The position numbers and the translations under genes are program-made. The notes under the pieces were generated by a model, which worked only from the letters and a program-made list of their open reading frames with translations, searched no databases and was not told the origin of the DNA. This document shows positions 1-12,124 of a stretch of 64,000 bases of DNA, in pieces. The number at the start of each line of letters is the position of its first letter. The stretch's first letter is position 1. Source of the stretch: Dyella acidiphila (lineage in GTDB: Bacteria > Pseudomonadota > Gammaproteobacteria > Xanthomonadales > Rhodanobacteraceae); assembly GCF_014863405.1 (NCBI RefSeq), contig NZ_JACZZA010000003.1:186001-250000 (forward strand), read 5' to 3'.

Positions 1-1
1 A

Positions 2-3105
<3,104 letters not shown>

Positions 3106-3147
3106 GCGATCCTCACGTTAAACGCAGGTAATTTCGGATAGATCAAG

Positions 3148-3177
3148 GGCCGGTAGCCATGGGTTACCGGCCTTTTT
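3148..3177 (+). terminator. Rho-independent terminator of gltBD
   Basis: Arms GGCCGGTAGCC (3148-3158) and GGTTACCGGCC (3162-3172) form an 11-bp stem with one G-T pair and a 3-nt loop. Five T residues (3173-3177) and a further T-rich stretch follow. It sits 42 bp after the gltD stop and nothing else is encoded before the next gene at 3396. Confidence 0.9.
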
Positions 3178-3395
3178 ATTTTTATTGTCGCTATATCAGC
3201 TAGATAGCACGGAAATCATCAGGCGAAACCTGAATAAGCCGGCACGTACCTACTTTCGATTTGTTAAGGACTTGTCGGATTAAATCGATCTGTGAAACAC
3301 TCGGGAAGTGTCCCCACACACCCAACGTCCCCAATCCCTGATTTATCCCCCGTTGGGTTAATCACAAATCAAGTTGTTCCTTGGAGGGTTGAAAA

Positions 3396-6245
3396 ATGAC
3401 TCGTAATAAGCTTGCGCTTTCGTTGGCGGGCTTGCTGCTGGCTCCGATTGCCGGCACTGCATTTGCCCAGAGCGCACCGGCACAGGATCAGTCCCAGCCG
3501 ACCGCCAGCCAGAGTAACCCGCAGCAATTGCAGACCATCACGGTGACCGGTTCGGCACTTCCCCGCGTCGATACGGAAACCCCCTCGCCGGTGACGGTAC
3601 TGACCGCGCAGCAGATTGCCCGCAGCGGTTACACCACCATCTCCGACGTTGTTCGCTCGATCTCCGCCGACAACAGCGGCTCGATCCCCAATGCCTTTAC
3701 CGCCGGCTTTGCGGCCGGCGCTTCCGGTGTCGCACTGCGCGGCCTGACCGTGAACTCCACCGTGGTGCTGATCGACGGCCATCGCGCCGCCAGCTACCCG
3801 GTTTCGGATGACGGTGAGCGCTCGTTCGTCGACCTCAACACCATTCCGATCTCGGCCGTCGAACGCATCGAAGTGCTGAAGGACGGCGCGTCCTCGCTGT
3901 ACGGCGCCGACGCCATCGCCGGTGTGGTCAACATCATCCTCAAGCCCGGTTACCAGGGCGTGGAAGGCACCGCCGACATCGGCAACTCGCAGCACGGCGG
4001 CGGCTTCACCAAGAAGGCCACCTTCCTGGCCGGCTTCGGCGACCTGAACAAGGATCGCTACAACGTCTACTTCAGCGCGCAGTACGAGATGGACAACCCC
4101 ATCTACAACCGCGAGCGCGACTATCCGTACAACTCCAAGGACCTGACTGCGCTTGGCGGCCCGAACGGCAACTTCGGCAACCCGGCAACGTTCAACGGTT
4201 CCACCGTCGGCGCCACCGCCCCGGCTACGCTGGGTGTAGGCGCCAATCCGCTGACCGGTGCGACGCAGGTCAAGAATTCGCTGTACTCGCCGCTCGGTTC
4301 CTGCACCAACGGCACCGTGCTGACCAGCACCGCTGGCGTCGGCAGCTACTGCGCAGAAAATCAGGTTGCGCAGTACGGTGAAATCCAGCCGCAGACCGAG
4401 CAGGGCGGCCTGTACGCCCGCGGCACCTTCAAGATCAACGACACCACCAAGGCTTACCTCTCGGTCAGCTACATGGAGTCGAAGCTGTGGGCACAGCTGA
4501 CGCCGCAGCAGATCCAGACCTCCACGCCGAACAACACCAACAACATCGCGCTGCCGCCGGTGCTCACCACGGGCCCCAACGCCGGCAAGCTCAACCCGAA
4601 CGATCCGTATGCGGCGGCGGGCGAGTACGCGCTGCTCAACTACCAGTTCGGCGACATCCCGCAGAACAACACCTACGACAACCACAACGCACGCGTGGTG
4701 GCTGATGTCTCCGGTATAGCGGGCGAGTGGAACTACGACGCCGCCGTGGTGCTCAACCACGACTGGCTCAACACCACCCAGACCGGCTTCATCAACTACC
4801 CGGCACTGGTCAACGCGATCACCAGCGGTTCGTACAACTTCATCAATCCGTCGGCCAACAGCGCTGCGGAGCTGGCCCAGTTGTCGCCGAACCTGTCCAA
4901 GCAGTCGACCTCGGACCTGGATTCGCTGGACTTGAACGCCAGCCGCTCGCTGTTCGACCTGCCCGGCGGTTCGGCCGGCCTGGCCGTGGGTTCGCAGTTC
5001 CGCTACGAAGCGCAGAACGATCCGGCGCTGAACCCGGATGACCTGTTCCAGAGCCTGGGCATCGCCCAGACCAAGGGTCACCGCAACGTCAGCGGCGCCT
5101 ACGCCGAACTCGACCTGCCGCTGCTGGAATCGCTGGAAGTGGACGCTTCCGGCCGTTACGACCATTACAGCGACGTGGGCAACAACTTCTCGCCGAAGAT
5201 CGGCTTCAAGTGGAAGCCGCTGGACTGGGTTGCCATCCGCGGTACCTACTCGAAGGGCTTCCGCGCGCCGAGCTTCGCTGAAAACGGCTCCAGCTCGTCG
5301 GAAGGCTTTGTCACGCTGAACCCGGCGCAGTACACGAACTTCGTGAATGCGCACAACGGCAATGCCTATTCGACCGTGCCGTACAGCCTGGCCGAATACA
5401 CCGTGGCCAATCCGAACATCCGTCCGGAGAAGGCCAGCAACTTCACCTTCGGCGTGGTGCTGCAGCCGACCAGCTGGCTGAATGCCTCGGTCGACTACTA
5501 CGACATCAAGAAGAGCAACGTGATCACCGGCCCGAACTTCGGCCAGGCGATCAGCAACTACTTCGCCACCGGTGCCACCGGCGTGCCGGGCGTCACCGTG
5601 ATCCCGGACATTGCCGACCCGACCGCACCGAACGCGCAGGCGCGTCCGGCTGAGTTCATCGGCCAGTACATCAACGCCAACTCGCTCAAGACCGATGGCG
5701 TCGATATCGATCTGCAGGGCCATTGGGACTTCGGCAACGGCATTCACTACGTCAGTGAACTGTCGGGCACCGAGGTGTTCAACTGGCGCATGGTGCTGCC
5801 GGACGGCACGGTTGAGTCGTTCGCCGGTACGCAGGGTCCGTACAACCTGTCCTCGGGCGCCGGCACGCCGCGTCTGAAGGGCTCCTGGTCGAACACGGTG
5901 CAGTACGGCCCGGCCACGGTCACCGCCACGATCTACTACACCGGCGGCTACTCCGAGATCGCCGAAGACGTGGGCGTAGGTCCGGATTCGTGCCTGTCGT
6001 TCAACGCCGCCGGCACTCAGTTCCTGCCGTCCAACTGCCGCATCAGCTCGTTCACCGACGTGGACCTGACCGGCAGCTACGCGATCAACAGCCACATCAG
6101 CGTGACCGCCTCGATCATGAACGCCATGGACCGCAAGGCCCCGTTCGATCCGGCCAACTACGCCGCTGTGAACTACAACCCGACGTATTCCTACGCCGGT
6201 GTCGTGGGTCGCTTCTACAACCTGGGCGTGAAGGTGAAGTTCTAA
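3396..6245 (+). CDS. TonB-dependent outer-membrane receptor
   Basis: A 949-residue TonB-dependent receptor. The first 25 residues are a signal peptide ending in AFAQ. A plug domain follows at about residues 45-190 (ITVTGS, ALRGLTVNSTVVLIDGHR, then VERIEVLKDGASSLYGADAIAGVVNII, a typical plug signature quoted here in parts). The rest is a 22-strand barrel rich in aromatic-ended strands and closes with the terminal Phe (YNLGVKVKF). Energy comes from TonB-ExbBD, not encoded here. The substrate cannot be read from sequence; this expanded Xanthomonadales subfamily includes carbohydrate, peptide and siderophore receptors. A strong ribosome site (TTGGAGGG, 3381-3388) supports the start. It is transcribed alone, between terminators at 3148 and 6320. 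Confidence 0.93.
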   Translation: MTRNKLALSLAGLLLAPIAGTAFAQSAPAQDQSQPTASQSNPQQLQTITVTGSALPRVDTETPSPVTVLTAQQIARSGYTTISDVVRSISADNSGSIPNAFTAGFAAGASGVALRGLTVNSTVVLIDGHRAASYPVSDDGERSFVDLNTIPISAVERIEVLKDGASSLYGADAIAGVVNIILKPGYQGVEGTADIGNSQHGGGFTKKATFLAGFGDLNKDRYNVYFSAQYEMDNPIYNRERDYPYNSKDLTALGGPNGNFGNPATFNGSTVGATAPATLGVGANPLTGATQVKNSLYSPLGSCTNGTVLTSTAGVGSYCAENQVAQYGEIQPQTEQGGLYARGTFKINDTTKAYLSVSYMESKLWAQLTPQQIQTSTPNNTNNIALPPVLTTGPNAGKLNPNDPYAAAGEYALLNYQFGDIPQNNTYDNHNARVVADVSGIAGEWNYDAAVVLNHDWLNTTQTGFINYPALVNAITSGSYNFINPSANSAAELAQLSPNLSKQSTSDLDSLDLNASRSLFDLPGGSAGLAVGSQFRYEAQNDPALNPDDLFQSLGIAQTKGHRNVSGAYAELDLPLLESLEVDASGRYDHYSDVGNNFSPKIGFKWKPLDWVAIRGTYSKGFRAPSFAENGSSSSEGFVTLNPAQYTNFVNAHNGNAYSTVPYSLAEYTVANPNIRPEKASNFTFGVVLQPTSWLNASVDYYDIKKSNVITGPNFGQAISNYFATGATGVPGVTVIPDIADPTAPNAQARPAEFIGQYINANSLKTDGVDIDLQGHWDFGNGIHYVSELSGTEVFNWRMVLPDGTVESFAGTQGPYNLSSGAGTPRLKGSWSNTVQYGPATVTATIYYTGGYSEIAEDVGVGPDSCLSFNAAGTQFLPSNCRISSFTDVDLTGSYAINSHISVTASIMNAMDRKAPFDPANYAAVNYNPTYSYAGVVGRFYNLGVKVKF

Positions 6246-6260
6246 GCCGGATACGGTTTT

Positions 6261-6286
6261 CGCCACGGCAGTCCGCTGCCGTGGCG
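6261..6286 (+). other. Perfect hairpin just after the TonB-receptor gene
   Basis: Arms CGCCACGGCAG (6261-6271) and CTGCCGTGGCG (6276-6286) are perfectly complementary over 11 bp with a 4-nt loop. No T-run follows, so it is more likely a 3'-end stabilising hairpin than a terminator. The true terminator is 34 bp further on. Confidence 0.6.
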
Positions 6287-6319
6287 GATGTATTCCAAGC
6301 TTCGAATTGGACCATCAAG

Positions 6320-6353
6320 GCGACGTACCCTTACCGGTACGTCGCTTTTTTTT
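6320..6353 (+). terminator. Rho-independent terminator of the TonB-receptor gene
   Basis: Perfect 10-bp stem GCGACGTACC (6320-6329) with GGTACGTCGC (6336-6345), a 6-nt loop, then eight T residues. This is a textbook intrinsic terminator on the plus strand. Confidence 0.93.
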
Positions 6354-6374
6354 GGGAAATCGCAGCCTCTGCAC

Positions 6375-6408
6375 CGTCATCCCGGCGTAGGCCGGGACCC
6401 AGTGACTT
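6375..6408. repeat. REP-like palindromic repeat (CGTCAT class)
   Basis: The core TCCCGGC (6380-6386) pairs with GCCGGGA (6391-6397), preceded by CGTCA and followed by CCCAGTGACTT. The layout matches the CGTCATTCCCGC-type extragenic palindromes common in Xanthomonadales, and a related copy lies at 42871-42910. No coding role is seen. Confidence 0.55.
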
Positions 6409-6536
6409 TGGTGCCCCCGAAAACGCGGGGTCACGGCCTTCACTGGAATCACGGCGGTGACGCCATGCATTGGCCTGCGCGCGCCAGTGACCGACAATGC
6501 CCGCATGCCCCTGCCATCTCCCAGCACTGCACCAGC

Positions 6537-7766
6537 ATGCTGAGCCGCCTCTGGTTCGGCTTCTTCCTTGCCGCCACCCTGGCGGCCCTGGCGCGCTGGC
6601 TGGTCGGCGGCGACGAAACAGTATTCGCGGCCATTGTCGGCTCGCTGTTCGAGATGGCGGATTTGTCGGTCAAAGTGATGCTGCTGTTGTTCGGCACGCT
6701 GACCTTGTGGCTGGGTTTCCTTGCCATCGCCGAGCGTGCGGGCCTGGTCGATGGCCTCGCGCGCCTGCTGGGCCCCTTGTTTGCGCGCCTGATGCCGGAG
6801 GTGCCGCGCGGGCATCCGGCGATCGGCCTGATCACGCTGAATTTCGCCGCCAACGCATTGGGCCTGGACAATGCCGCCACGCCGATCGGGCTGCGCGCGA
6901 TGCGCGAGCTGCAGACGCTCAATCCTTCCGACAGCACTGCCAGCAATGCGCAGATCCTGTTCCTGGTATTGAACGCATCCTCGCTGACGATCTTGCCGGT
7001 GACCGTGTTCATGTACCGCGCGCAGGCCGGTGCGCAAGATCCGACCCTGGTGTTCCTGCCGATCCTGCTGGCGCATTTCGCCTCCAACCTGGTCGGATTG
7101 CTGTCGGTGGCGTACATGCAGCGTCTGCGCCTGTGGGATCCGGTGGTACTGGCGTGGCTGCTGGGAGGTGCTGCGGTGCTGGCCGCGTTCCTCGCCTTGC
7201 TCGTGTCGTTGACGGCGACGGCGCTGGCCTCGTTGTCGTCGCTGCTGGGCAATCTCGCTTTGTTCGGCATCATCATCGTGTTTCTGTGTGCCGGCGCGTA
7301 CAAGCGGGTGCCGTTGTTCGAAAGCTTTGTCGATGGTGCGAAACAGGGCTTCGACGTATCGAAAGAATTGCTGCCGTACCTGGTGGCGATGCTGTGCATG
7401 GTCGGTGTGCTGCGTGCCTCCGGCGCGCTGGATTTTGCGTTGGACGGCATCCGCTGGCTGGCGCAGCACGCGGGCATGGACACGCGCTTCGTCGATGCCC
7501 TGCCCACCGCGCTGGTCAAGCCGTTTTCCGGCAGTGCGTCGCGCGCGATGCTGATCGAAACCATGCATCATTCGGGGGTGGACAGCTTTCCCGCGCTGGT
7601 CGCGGCGACGGTGCAGGGCAGCACCGAAACCACCTTCTATGTGGTGGCCGTCTATTTTGGTGCCGTGGGTATCCGGCGCGTGCGCCATACCGTGGGCTGC
7701 GCGCTGCTGGCGGAGCTGGCCGGCGTGCTCGCGTCGATCGGCGTGTGCTATTGGTTCTTCGGTTGA
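6537..7766 (+). CDS. Spore-maturation-like protein, fused SpmA/SpmB-type nucleoside-recognition membrane protein
   Basis: A 409-residue integral membrane protein with at least eight hydrophobic segments. It has two halves that each resemble a nucleoside-recognition (Gate) domain: the first centres on NFAANALGLDNAATPIGL (about residues 100-117), the second on KPFSGSASRAML and VQGSTETTFYVVAVYFG (about 315-375). In Bacillus the two halves are separate proteins, SpmA and SpmB; Gram-negative homologues are often one chain of unknown substrate. The start at 6537 is preferred because homologues begin at this MLSRLW-like position; an in-frame ATG at 6465 would add 24 polar residues. The next gene begins 22 bp later, so an operon with the MGS-like and NRDE genes is likely. 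Confidence 0.82.
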   Translation: MLSRLWFGFFLAATLAALARWLVGGDETVFAAIVGSLFEMADLSVKVMLLLFGTLTLWLGFLAIAERAGLVDGLARLLGPLFARLMPEVPRGHPAIGLITLNFAANALGLDNAATPIGLRAMRELQTLNPSDSTASNAQILFLVLNASSLTILPVTVFMYRAQAGAQDPTLVFLPILLAHFASNLVGLLSVAYMQRLRLWDPVVLAWLLGGAAVLAAFLALLVSLTATALASLSSLLGNLALFGIIIVFLCAGAYKRVPLFESFVDGAKQGFDVSKELLPYLVAMLCMVGVLRASGALDFALDGIRWLAQHAGMDTRFVDALPTALVKPFSGSASRAMLIETMHHSGVDSFPALVAATVQGSTETTFYVVAVYFGAVGIRRVRHTVGCALLAELAGVLASIGVCYWFFG

Positions 7767-7788
7767 GTCGACAAACAGGGGATAAGCA

Positions 7789-8664
7789 ATGCGAATGGGT
7801 CTGGCTGCCAACGCGATTCATCACGATCACGATGATGCGGCCCTGTTTCGATGGCTGCGCGCCAGCGAGCGTGGCATCCGCGAATTGAACCTGGGTCTGC
7901 ATGCGGTAGGGCGCACGTATGCGGCCATTGCGCGGCAAGGCCTGCTCGCCGATTACCCCGGCCTGGTGCGCTATCCCTATGGCCACGAAGGCGGCCTGAT
8001 GAAGCTAGTGGCGGAAGTGGTAGGCATGCCGCAGCCGGGACGCATGCTGGATGGTGCGATCTACCTGATCAATCCGGTCGATCCTTCCTCGACATTTCCC
8101 GAAGCGGTGGCCTTGAAGCGCCAGTGCGTGATTCACCAGAAACCGTTTATTTCCACGGTAGCTTCGGCGCGCGACTGGATCGAGGTCGAACGCATTCACG
8201 CCGGCCTGGCGCCGGATCCGGGTGCCGACGGGCTGTATGCGCTGGAACAGCAGACCATCGCAATGATCGCCCACGATGCGATGAAGCCGCAGATGATGGC
8301 CTACGCCACCGATCACTTCGATGTGCTGTCGCGCTTTGCGCGCCGCGTCGCCACCGGTACCACCGGCCAGCAGTTGAATGAGTTGGCCTGGAGTCGCGGC
8401 TGGCCGCAGGACCAGCTGTGGGTGCAGCGGTTCCAGAGCGGCCCGATGGGTGGCGATGCACAGATCGCCGACATGGTGTTGGAGCGTTGCTGTCAGCGCG
8501 CGATCTTTTTTGAAGACCCACATGTCGCGCGCCAGCATGAAGCGGATATCCAGCTGCTGGAACGCGCCGTTACCACGGTTACCGATGAAACCGTATGCAT
8601 GACGGCGCCGCGGGTGGCCCATCGCTGGGCCGAGGCAGTGCGGCAGCGCTCCGCGCGCCGATGA
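7789..8664 (+). CDS. mgsA: Methylglyoxal synthase-like protein with duplicated MGS domain
   Basis: A 291-residue protein, about twice the usual MgsA length of about 150. The C-terminal half (about residues 155-285) has the methylglyoxal synthase signature: IAMIAHD, RRVATGTTGQ, then SGPMGGDAQIADMV with the catalytic Asp, and IFFEDP. The enzyme turns dihydroxyacetone phosphate into methylglyoxal and phosphate. The N-terminal half (about 30-145) looks like a degenerate second copy: YGHEGGLMKLVAEVVG stands where SGPMGGDxQI is expected, then DGAIYLINPVDPSSTFPEA matches the IFFWDPLNAxxHDPD region, but the catalytic Asp and the phosphate-binding TGTTG are absent. It lies 22 bp after the Spm-like gene and 18 bp before the NRDE gene. 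Confidence 0.85.
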   Translation: MRMGLAANAIHHDHDDAALFRWLRASERGIRELNLGLHAVGRTYAAIARQGLLADYPGLVRYPYGHEGGLMKLVAEVVGMPQPGRMLDGAIYLINPVDPSSTFPEAVALKRQCVIHQKPFISTVASARDWIEVERIHAGLAPDPGADGLYALEQQTIAMIAHDAMKPQMMAYATDHFDVLSRFARRVATGTTGQQLNELAWSRGWPQDQLWVQRFQSGPMGGDAQIADMVLERCCQRAIFFEDPHVARQHEADIQLLERAVTTVTDETVCMTAPRVAHRWAEAVRQRSARR

Positions 8665-8682
8665 GCTAACATCGCCAGTCCT

Positions 8683-9474
8683 ATGTGCCTGATCGCCTTC
8701 GCCTGGCAAGCCCATCCCCGCTGGCGCCTGTTGCTGGCCGGCAATCGCGATGAATATCACGCGCGTCCCAGCGCTGCGCTGGCGCGCTGGGACGATCTGC
8801 CGATCGTCGGCGGCCGCGATCTGGAGGCGGGCGGCACCTGGCTCGGTGTGACCGAAGCGGGCCGCTGCTGCGTGGTGACCAATGTGCGTGATCCGCGCGA
8901 TCCGCAGCAGGGCACTTCACGCGGCCTGCTGGCTACCGATTATCTTGCCGGTGCGAACGATGCGAGCGCGCATGCGCAAGCGCTGCTGGCCGCCGCATCC
9001 GCATATCGGCCGTTCAACCTGCTCACCTTCGATGAAGAGCATGGTTTTTATCTCGGCAATCGCCCGTCGGCGCGTGCGCAATGGATTGCACCTGGCGTGC
9101 ACGGGCTTTCCAATGCGGACTTCAATACGCCGTGGCCGAAGACCAAGGCCTTGATGCGGCGTTTGCAGGCGTGGCTGGATGCCGGGCATGAAGTGGATTT
9201 CGCACCGCTGTTCCGCGCGCTGGCGAATGAGCAGCATGCGCCGGATGAATTGCTGCCCGATACCGGTGTGGGTGTCGAGCTGGAACGCTGGCTGTCGTCG
9301 GCATTTATTCGCGGCGAGCAATACGGCACGCGCGCCTGCACGGTGGTGGCGATCGGCTATGACGGCAGGGGCATGATCGTGGAGCGGCGCTTCGGCCCGA
9401 ACGGGCGTTTTGAAGGCGAAAGCGAGCTTTCGTGGCAGGCCCCGTCCGACCTGCCCATGCGCCGGCTGGGCTAG
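8683..9474 (+). CDS. NRDE-family protein (TANGO2-like)
   Basis: A 263-residue protein that begins MCLIAFAW and carries AGNRDEYHARPSA at about residues 20-32, the motif that names the NRDE family. This is related to Ntn-hydrolase-like folds with a possibly processed Cys2, and to eukaryotic TANGO2, implicated in haem or lipid handling. Further family features are GGRDLEAGGTWLGV and YGTRACTVVAI near the C-terminus. The biochemical activity is not established. It is the third gene of the run starting at 6537, with an 18-bp gap. Its TAG stop sits in TAGGTTG, directly beside the inverted repeat at 9480. Confidence 0.88.
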   Translation: MCLIAFAWQAHPRWRLLLAGNRDEYHARPSAALARWDDLPIVGGRDLEAGGTWLGVTEAGRCCVVTNVRDPRDPQQGTSRGLLATDYLAGANDASAHAQALLAAASAYRPFNLLTFDEEHGFYLGNRPSARAQWIAPGVHGLSNADFNTPWPKTKALMRRLQAWLDAGHEVDFAPLFRALANEQHAPDELLPDTGVGVELERWLSSAFIRGEQYGTRACTVVAIGYDGRGMIVERRFGPNGRFEGESELSWQAPSDLPMRRLG

Positions 9475-9479
9475 GTTGC

Positions 9480-9592
9480 GTAGGTTGGGTTAGCGCAGCG
9501 TAACCCAACAAATGCTCGGTCGAGCACGAGTGCTGGAGGCTATGGGCGAGGGTGTAGATTTTGTTGGGTTACGCTGCGCTAACCCAACCTAC
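9480..9592. repeat. Large perfect inverted repeat built from two GTAGGTTGGG palindromes
   Basis: Two 33-bp arms, 9480-9512 and 9560-9592, are exact reverse complements separated by 47 bp. Each arm runs GTAGGTTGGGTTA, GCGCAGCG, TAACCCAACAAA and is itself palindromic around its core. It lies between convergent genes (NRDE and the YchJ-like gene). Without T-runs it could still act as a bidirectional barrier. Related copies occur at 29947-30028, 31286-31324 and 56039-56084. Confidence 0.85.
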
Positions 9593-9603
9593 ACGGGTGC
9601 GGC

Positions 9604-10005
9604 TCAGCTTTCCGGGAACTGGCCGTCCAGGTAATACCAGCGTCCCTGCTCGCGCACGAAGCGGCTGATCTCATGCATGCGCTGCGCCTTGCCGCCGCCG
9701 TAGCGCAGCCGGGCGATGAATTCCACGGTGGCATGCTCGCCATCCTGCTCGTGCCGGCGCACCTCCAGCCCCAGCCAGGTCGGTGCGGGCTGCTGCGCGG
9801 CGAGCTTCAGGCTGGCCGGGCGCGTGCTGGCGTGCCAGGTGGCCAGCAGATAGTCCTCGCGCTTGAGCACATAGGCGCTGTAGCGCGAACGCATCAGGAC
9901 CTCGGCACTGGTCGCCGCCTCGCCCGCATGCAGCGGGCCGCAGCAGCGCGCGTAGCCGGCGCTGTTGCCGCAGGGGCAGGGCGTTAGCGTGTCGATGGCC
10001 TGCAA
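9604..10005 (-). CDS. YchJ-family SEC-C metal-binding protein
   Basis: A 133-residue member of the YchJ/UPF0225 family. The N-terminal SEC-C zinc motif is [19 protein letters not shown] (about residues 9-27), followed by the conserved [10 protein letters not shown] and a cystatin/NTF2-like C-terminal domain ([25 protein letters not shown]). Function is unknown; SEC-C motifs bind zinc and often mediate protein contacts. The start codon is TTG at 10005, supported by a GGAG site about eight bases upstream on the minus strand and by the family's short leader before CPCG. It is divergent from the esterase gene at 10180. Confidence 0.88.
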   Translation of the reverse strand: MQAIDTLTPCPCGNSAGYARCCGPLHAGEAATSAEVLMRSRYSAYVLKREDYLLATWHASTRPASLKLAAQQPAPTWLGLEVRRHEQDGEHATVEFIARLRYGGGKAQRMHEISRFVREQGRWYYLDGQFPES

Positions 10006-10179
10006 GCGCGTGCTCCGGTGGGGAGAGCGCTCATGCTAATGCAAGGCTTATCTAGGCAGAAAGTCATGCATGGCTTTTGGCCTGGATCGCTTAAAGTCGA
10101 GCGGCTGCCGGGAGAGCAGCTTCCAGACATCGATGGCACTCGCCGCCTTCAGAGTGGGGCGGCCGTTGCGGAGATCCCC

Positions 10180-12102
10180 ATGCACGCACTTCGTTCCCTG
10201 TTTTCCGCCACTGCGCTCGCGCTGGCCTTGTCCGCGGCCGTTCACGCGCAGACCGCGCCGATGACGCCCGATATTCCCACCGGCTTCACCGCACCCACCA
10301 GCGCCAACGACTACATCAAGCGCGTGGTGATGATCCCGATGCGCGATGGTGTGAAGCTGCATACCGTCATCGTGATCCCGAAGGGCGCGCATAACGCGCC
10401 GATCCTGCTGACCCGCACGCCGTACAACGCGGATGGACGCGCCCAGCGCAACGACTCGCCGCGGATGCTCGATCTGCTGCCGCAGGGCGACGAGGTATTC
10501 GTCAAGGCCGGCTATATCCGCGTGTTCCAGGATATCCGCGGCAAGTACGGCTCCGAAGGCGACTACGTGATGACGCTGCCGCTGCGCGGCCCGCTCAACA
10601 GCGGCAAGGTGGATGAATCCACCGATGCCTACGACACCATCGACTGGCTGTCGAAGAACATTCCCGAGTCGAACGGGAAGATCGGCATGCTCGGTTCCTC
10701 GTATGAGGGCTTTACCGTGGTGATGGCGCTGATCAATCCGAACCCGGCGCTGAAAGTGGCCGCGCCGGAAAGCCCGATGGTGGATGGCTGGATGGGCGAC
10801 GACTGGTTCCACTACGGTGCCTTCCGCCAGAACAACCTGGACTACATCACCGAGCAGACTACGCAGAAAGGCACGGGCTACACGATCCCGCGCGAAGGGT
10901 TGGACGACTACACCAATCTGCTGCGCGCCGGCTCCACCGGCGATTTCGCGCGCGCCAACGGACTGGATGGACTGCCGTTCTGGCGCAAGATCCACGAACA
11001 TCCGGCCTACGATGCGTTCTGGTCGAACCAGGCGCTGGACAAGATCCTTGCCAAGCAGCCGCTGAAAGTGCCGGTGATGTGGGAGCAGGGCCTGTGGGAC
11101 CAGGAAGACATGTGGGGCGCAATCCACAGCTACGAGGCGCTGGAGCCGAAAGACACCGGCAACAACATGAACTACCTGGTGATGGGCCCGTGGCGGCATA
11201 GCCAGGTCAACTACGACGGCAGCACGCTGGGGCCGATGAAATGGGATGGCGATACCGCGCTGCAATTCCGCCGCGACGTGCTGCTGCCGTTCTTCAATCA
11301 ATACCTCAAGGACGGTGCGCCGAAAGCGAATACGCCGCCGGTGCTGATCTACAACACCGGTGAAAACCATTGGGATCGCTTCAAGCATTGGCCGCTGTCC
11401 TGCGCGCAGGGCTGTACGTCCAAGCCCAAGCCGCTGTATCTGCAAGCGGATGGGAGCCTGTCCTTCGATGCGCCCGCGGCCGGCGCTACGCAGTACGACG
11501 AATACATTTCCGATCCGGCCAAGCCGGTGCCGTACATTCCGCGTCCGGTGGTGCCGACCGATCACGAGGCGTGGACGCACTGGCTGCTCGACGACCAGCG
11601 CTTCGTCGACGGTCGCCCGGACGTGCTTACCTATGTCAGTGCGCCGCTGAGTACGCCGCTGCATTTGGGCGGCGCGCCGCAGGTGAACCTGGTGGCTTCC
11701 ACCAGCGGCACCGACAGCGACTGGGTGGTGAAGATCATCGACGTCTATCCCGACACGGTGCCTTCCAATCCGTCGATGGGCGGCTATGAACTGCCGATTT
11801 CGCTGGACATCTTCCGCGGCCGCTACCGCACCAGCTTCGAGCATCCGCAGGCGATCGAGGCGAACACGCCGCTGTTGTACAGCTTCGGCCTGCCGACGGT
11901 GAACCATGTATTCCAGCCGGGGCACCGCATCATGGTGCAGGTGCAGTCGAGCCTGTTCCCGCTGTACGACCGCAATCCGCAGACCTTCGTGCCGAACATC
12001 TTCGATGCCAAGCCGGGCGACTACGTGAAAGCCACCCAGCGCGTGTGGCACGCGCCGGACCACGCCAGCTTCATCAGCTTGCCGGTAGTGTCGGGGCAGT
12101 AA
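10180..12102 (+). CDS. Secreted alpha-amino-acid ester hydrolase (CocE/NonD, S15 family)
   Basis: A 640-residue exported serine hydrolase with a signal peptide of about 24 residues ending AVHAQ. The alpha/beta-hydrolase nucleophile is in GSSYEGF (about residue 170), the acid in LWDQEDMWG and the histidine in MGPWRHSQ. This arrangement and the extra acidic residues (DGWMGDDWFHYG and the QED after the acid) match alpha-amino-acid ester hydrolases. Those enzymes recognise the alpha-amino group through a carboxylate cluster and hydrolyse or synthesise beta-lactam side-chain esters. A C-terminal jelly-roll domain (from about 430) is present. ATG 10180 is chosen because it starts the signal peptide; the frame is open back to 10018. 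Natural substrates are probably amino-acid or peptide esters in the periplasm. Confidence 0.9.
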   Translation: MHALRSLFSATALALALSAAVHAQTAPMTPDIPTGFTAPTSANDYIKRVVMIPMRDGVKLHTVIVIPKGAHNAPILLTRTPYNADGRAQRNDSPRMLDLLPQGDEVFVKAGYIRVFQDIRGKYGSEGDYVMTLPLRGPLNSGKVDESTDAYDTIDWLSKNIPESNGKIGMLGSSYEGFTVVMALINPNPALKVAAPESPMVDGWMGDDWFHYGAFRQNNLDYITEQTTQKGTGYTIPREGLDDYTNLLRAGSTGDFARANGLDGLPFWRKIHEHPAYDAFWSNQALDKILAKQPLKVPVMWEQGLWDQEDMWGAIHSYEALEPKDTGNNMNYLVMGPWRHSQVNYDGSTLGPMKWDGDTALQFRRDVLLPFFNQYLKDGAPKANTPPVLIYNTGENHWDRFKHWPLSCAQGCTSKPKPLYLQADGSLSFDAPAAGATQYDEYISDPAKPVPYIPRPVVPTDHEAWTHWLLDDQRFVDGRPDVLTYVSAPLSTPLHLGGAPQVNLVASTSGTDSDWVVKIIDVYPDTVPSNPSMGGYELPISLDIFRGRYRTSFEHPQAIEANTPLLYSFGLPTVNHVFQPGHRIMVQVQSSLFPLYDRNPQTFVPNIFDAKPGDYVKATQRVWHAPDHASFISLPVVSGQ

Positions 12103-12124
12103 GAACCGTGTGCCGGCGCAGTGC

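Noticed and set aside
3369-6266. 965-codon open frame antisense to the first TonB receptor
   Set aside because: Low-complexity Val/Gly/Arg-rich translation with no motif, fully explained by codon bias of the receptor gene.
9480-9592. Insertion sequence with terminal inverted repeats
   Set aside because: The 47 bp between arms cannot encode a transposase. At most it is a non-autonomous REP/MITE-like element.
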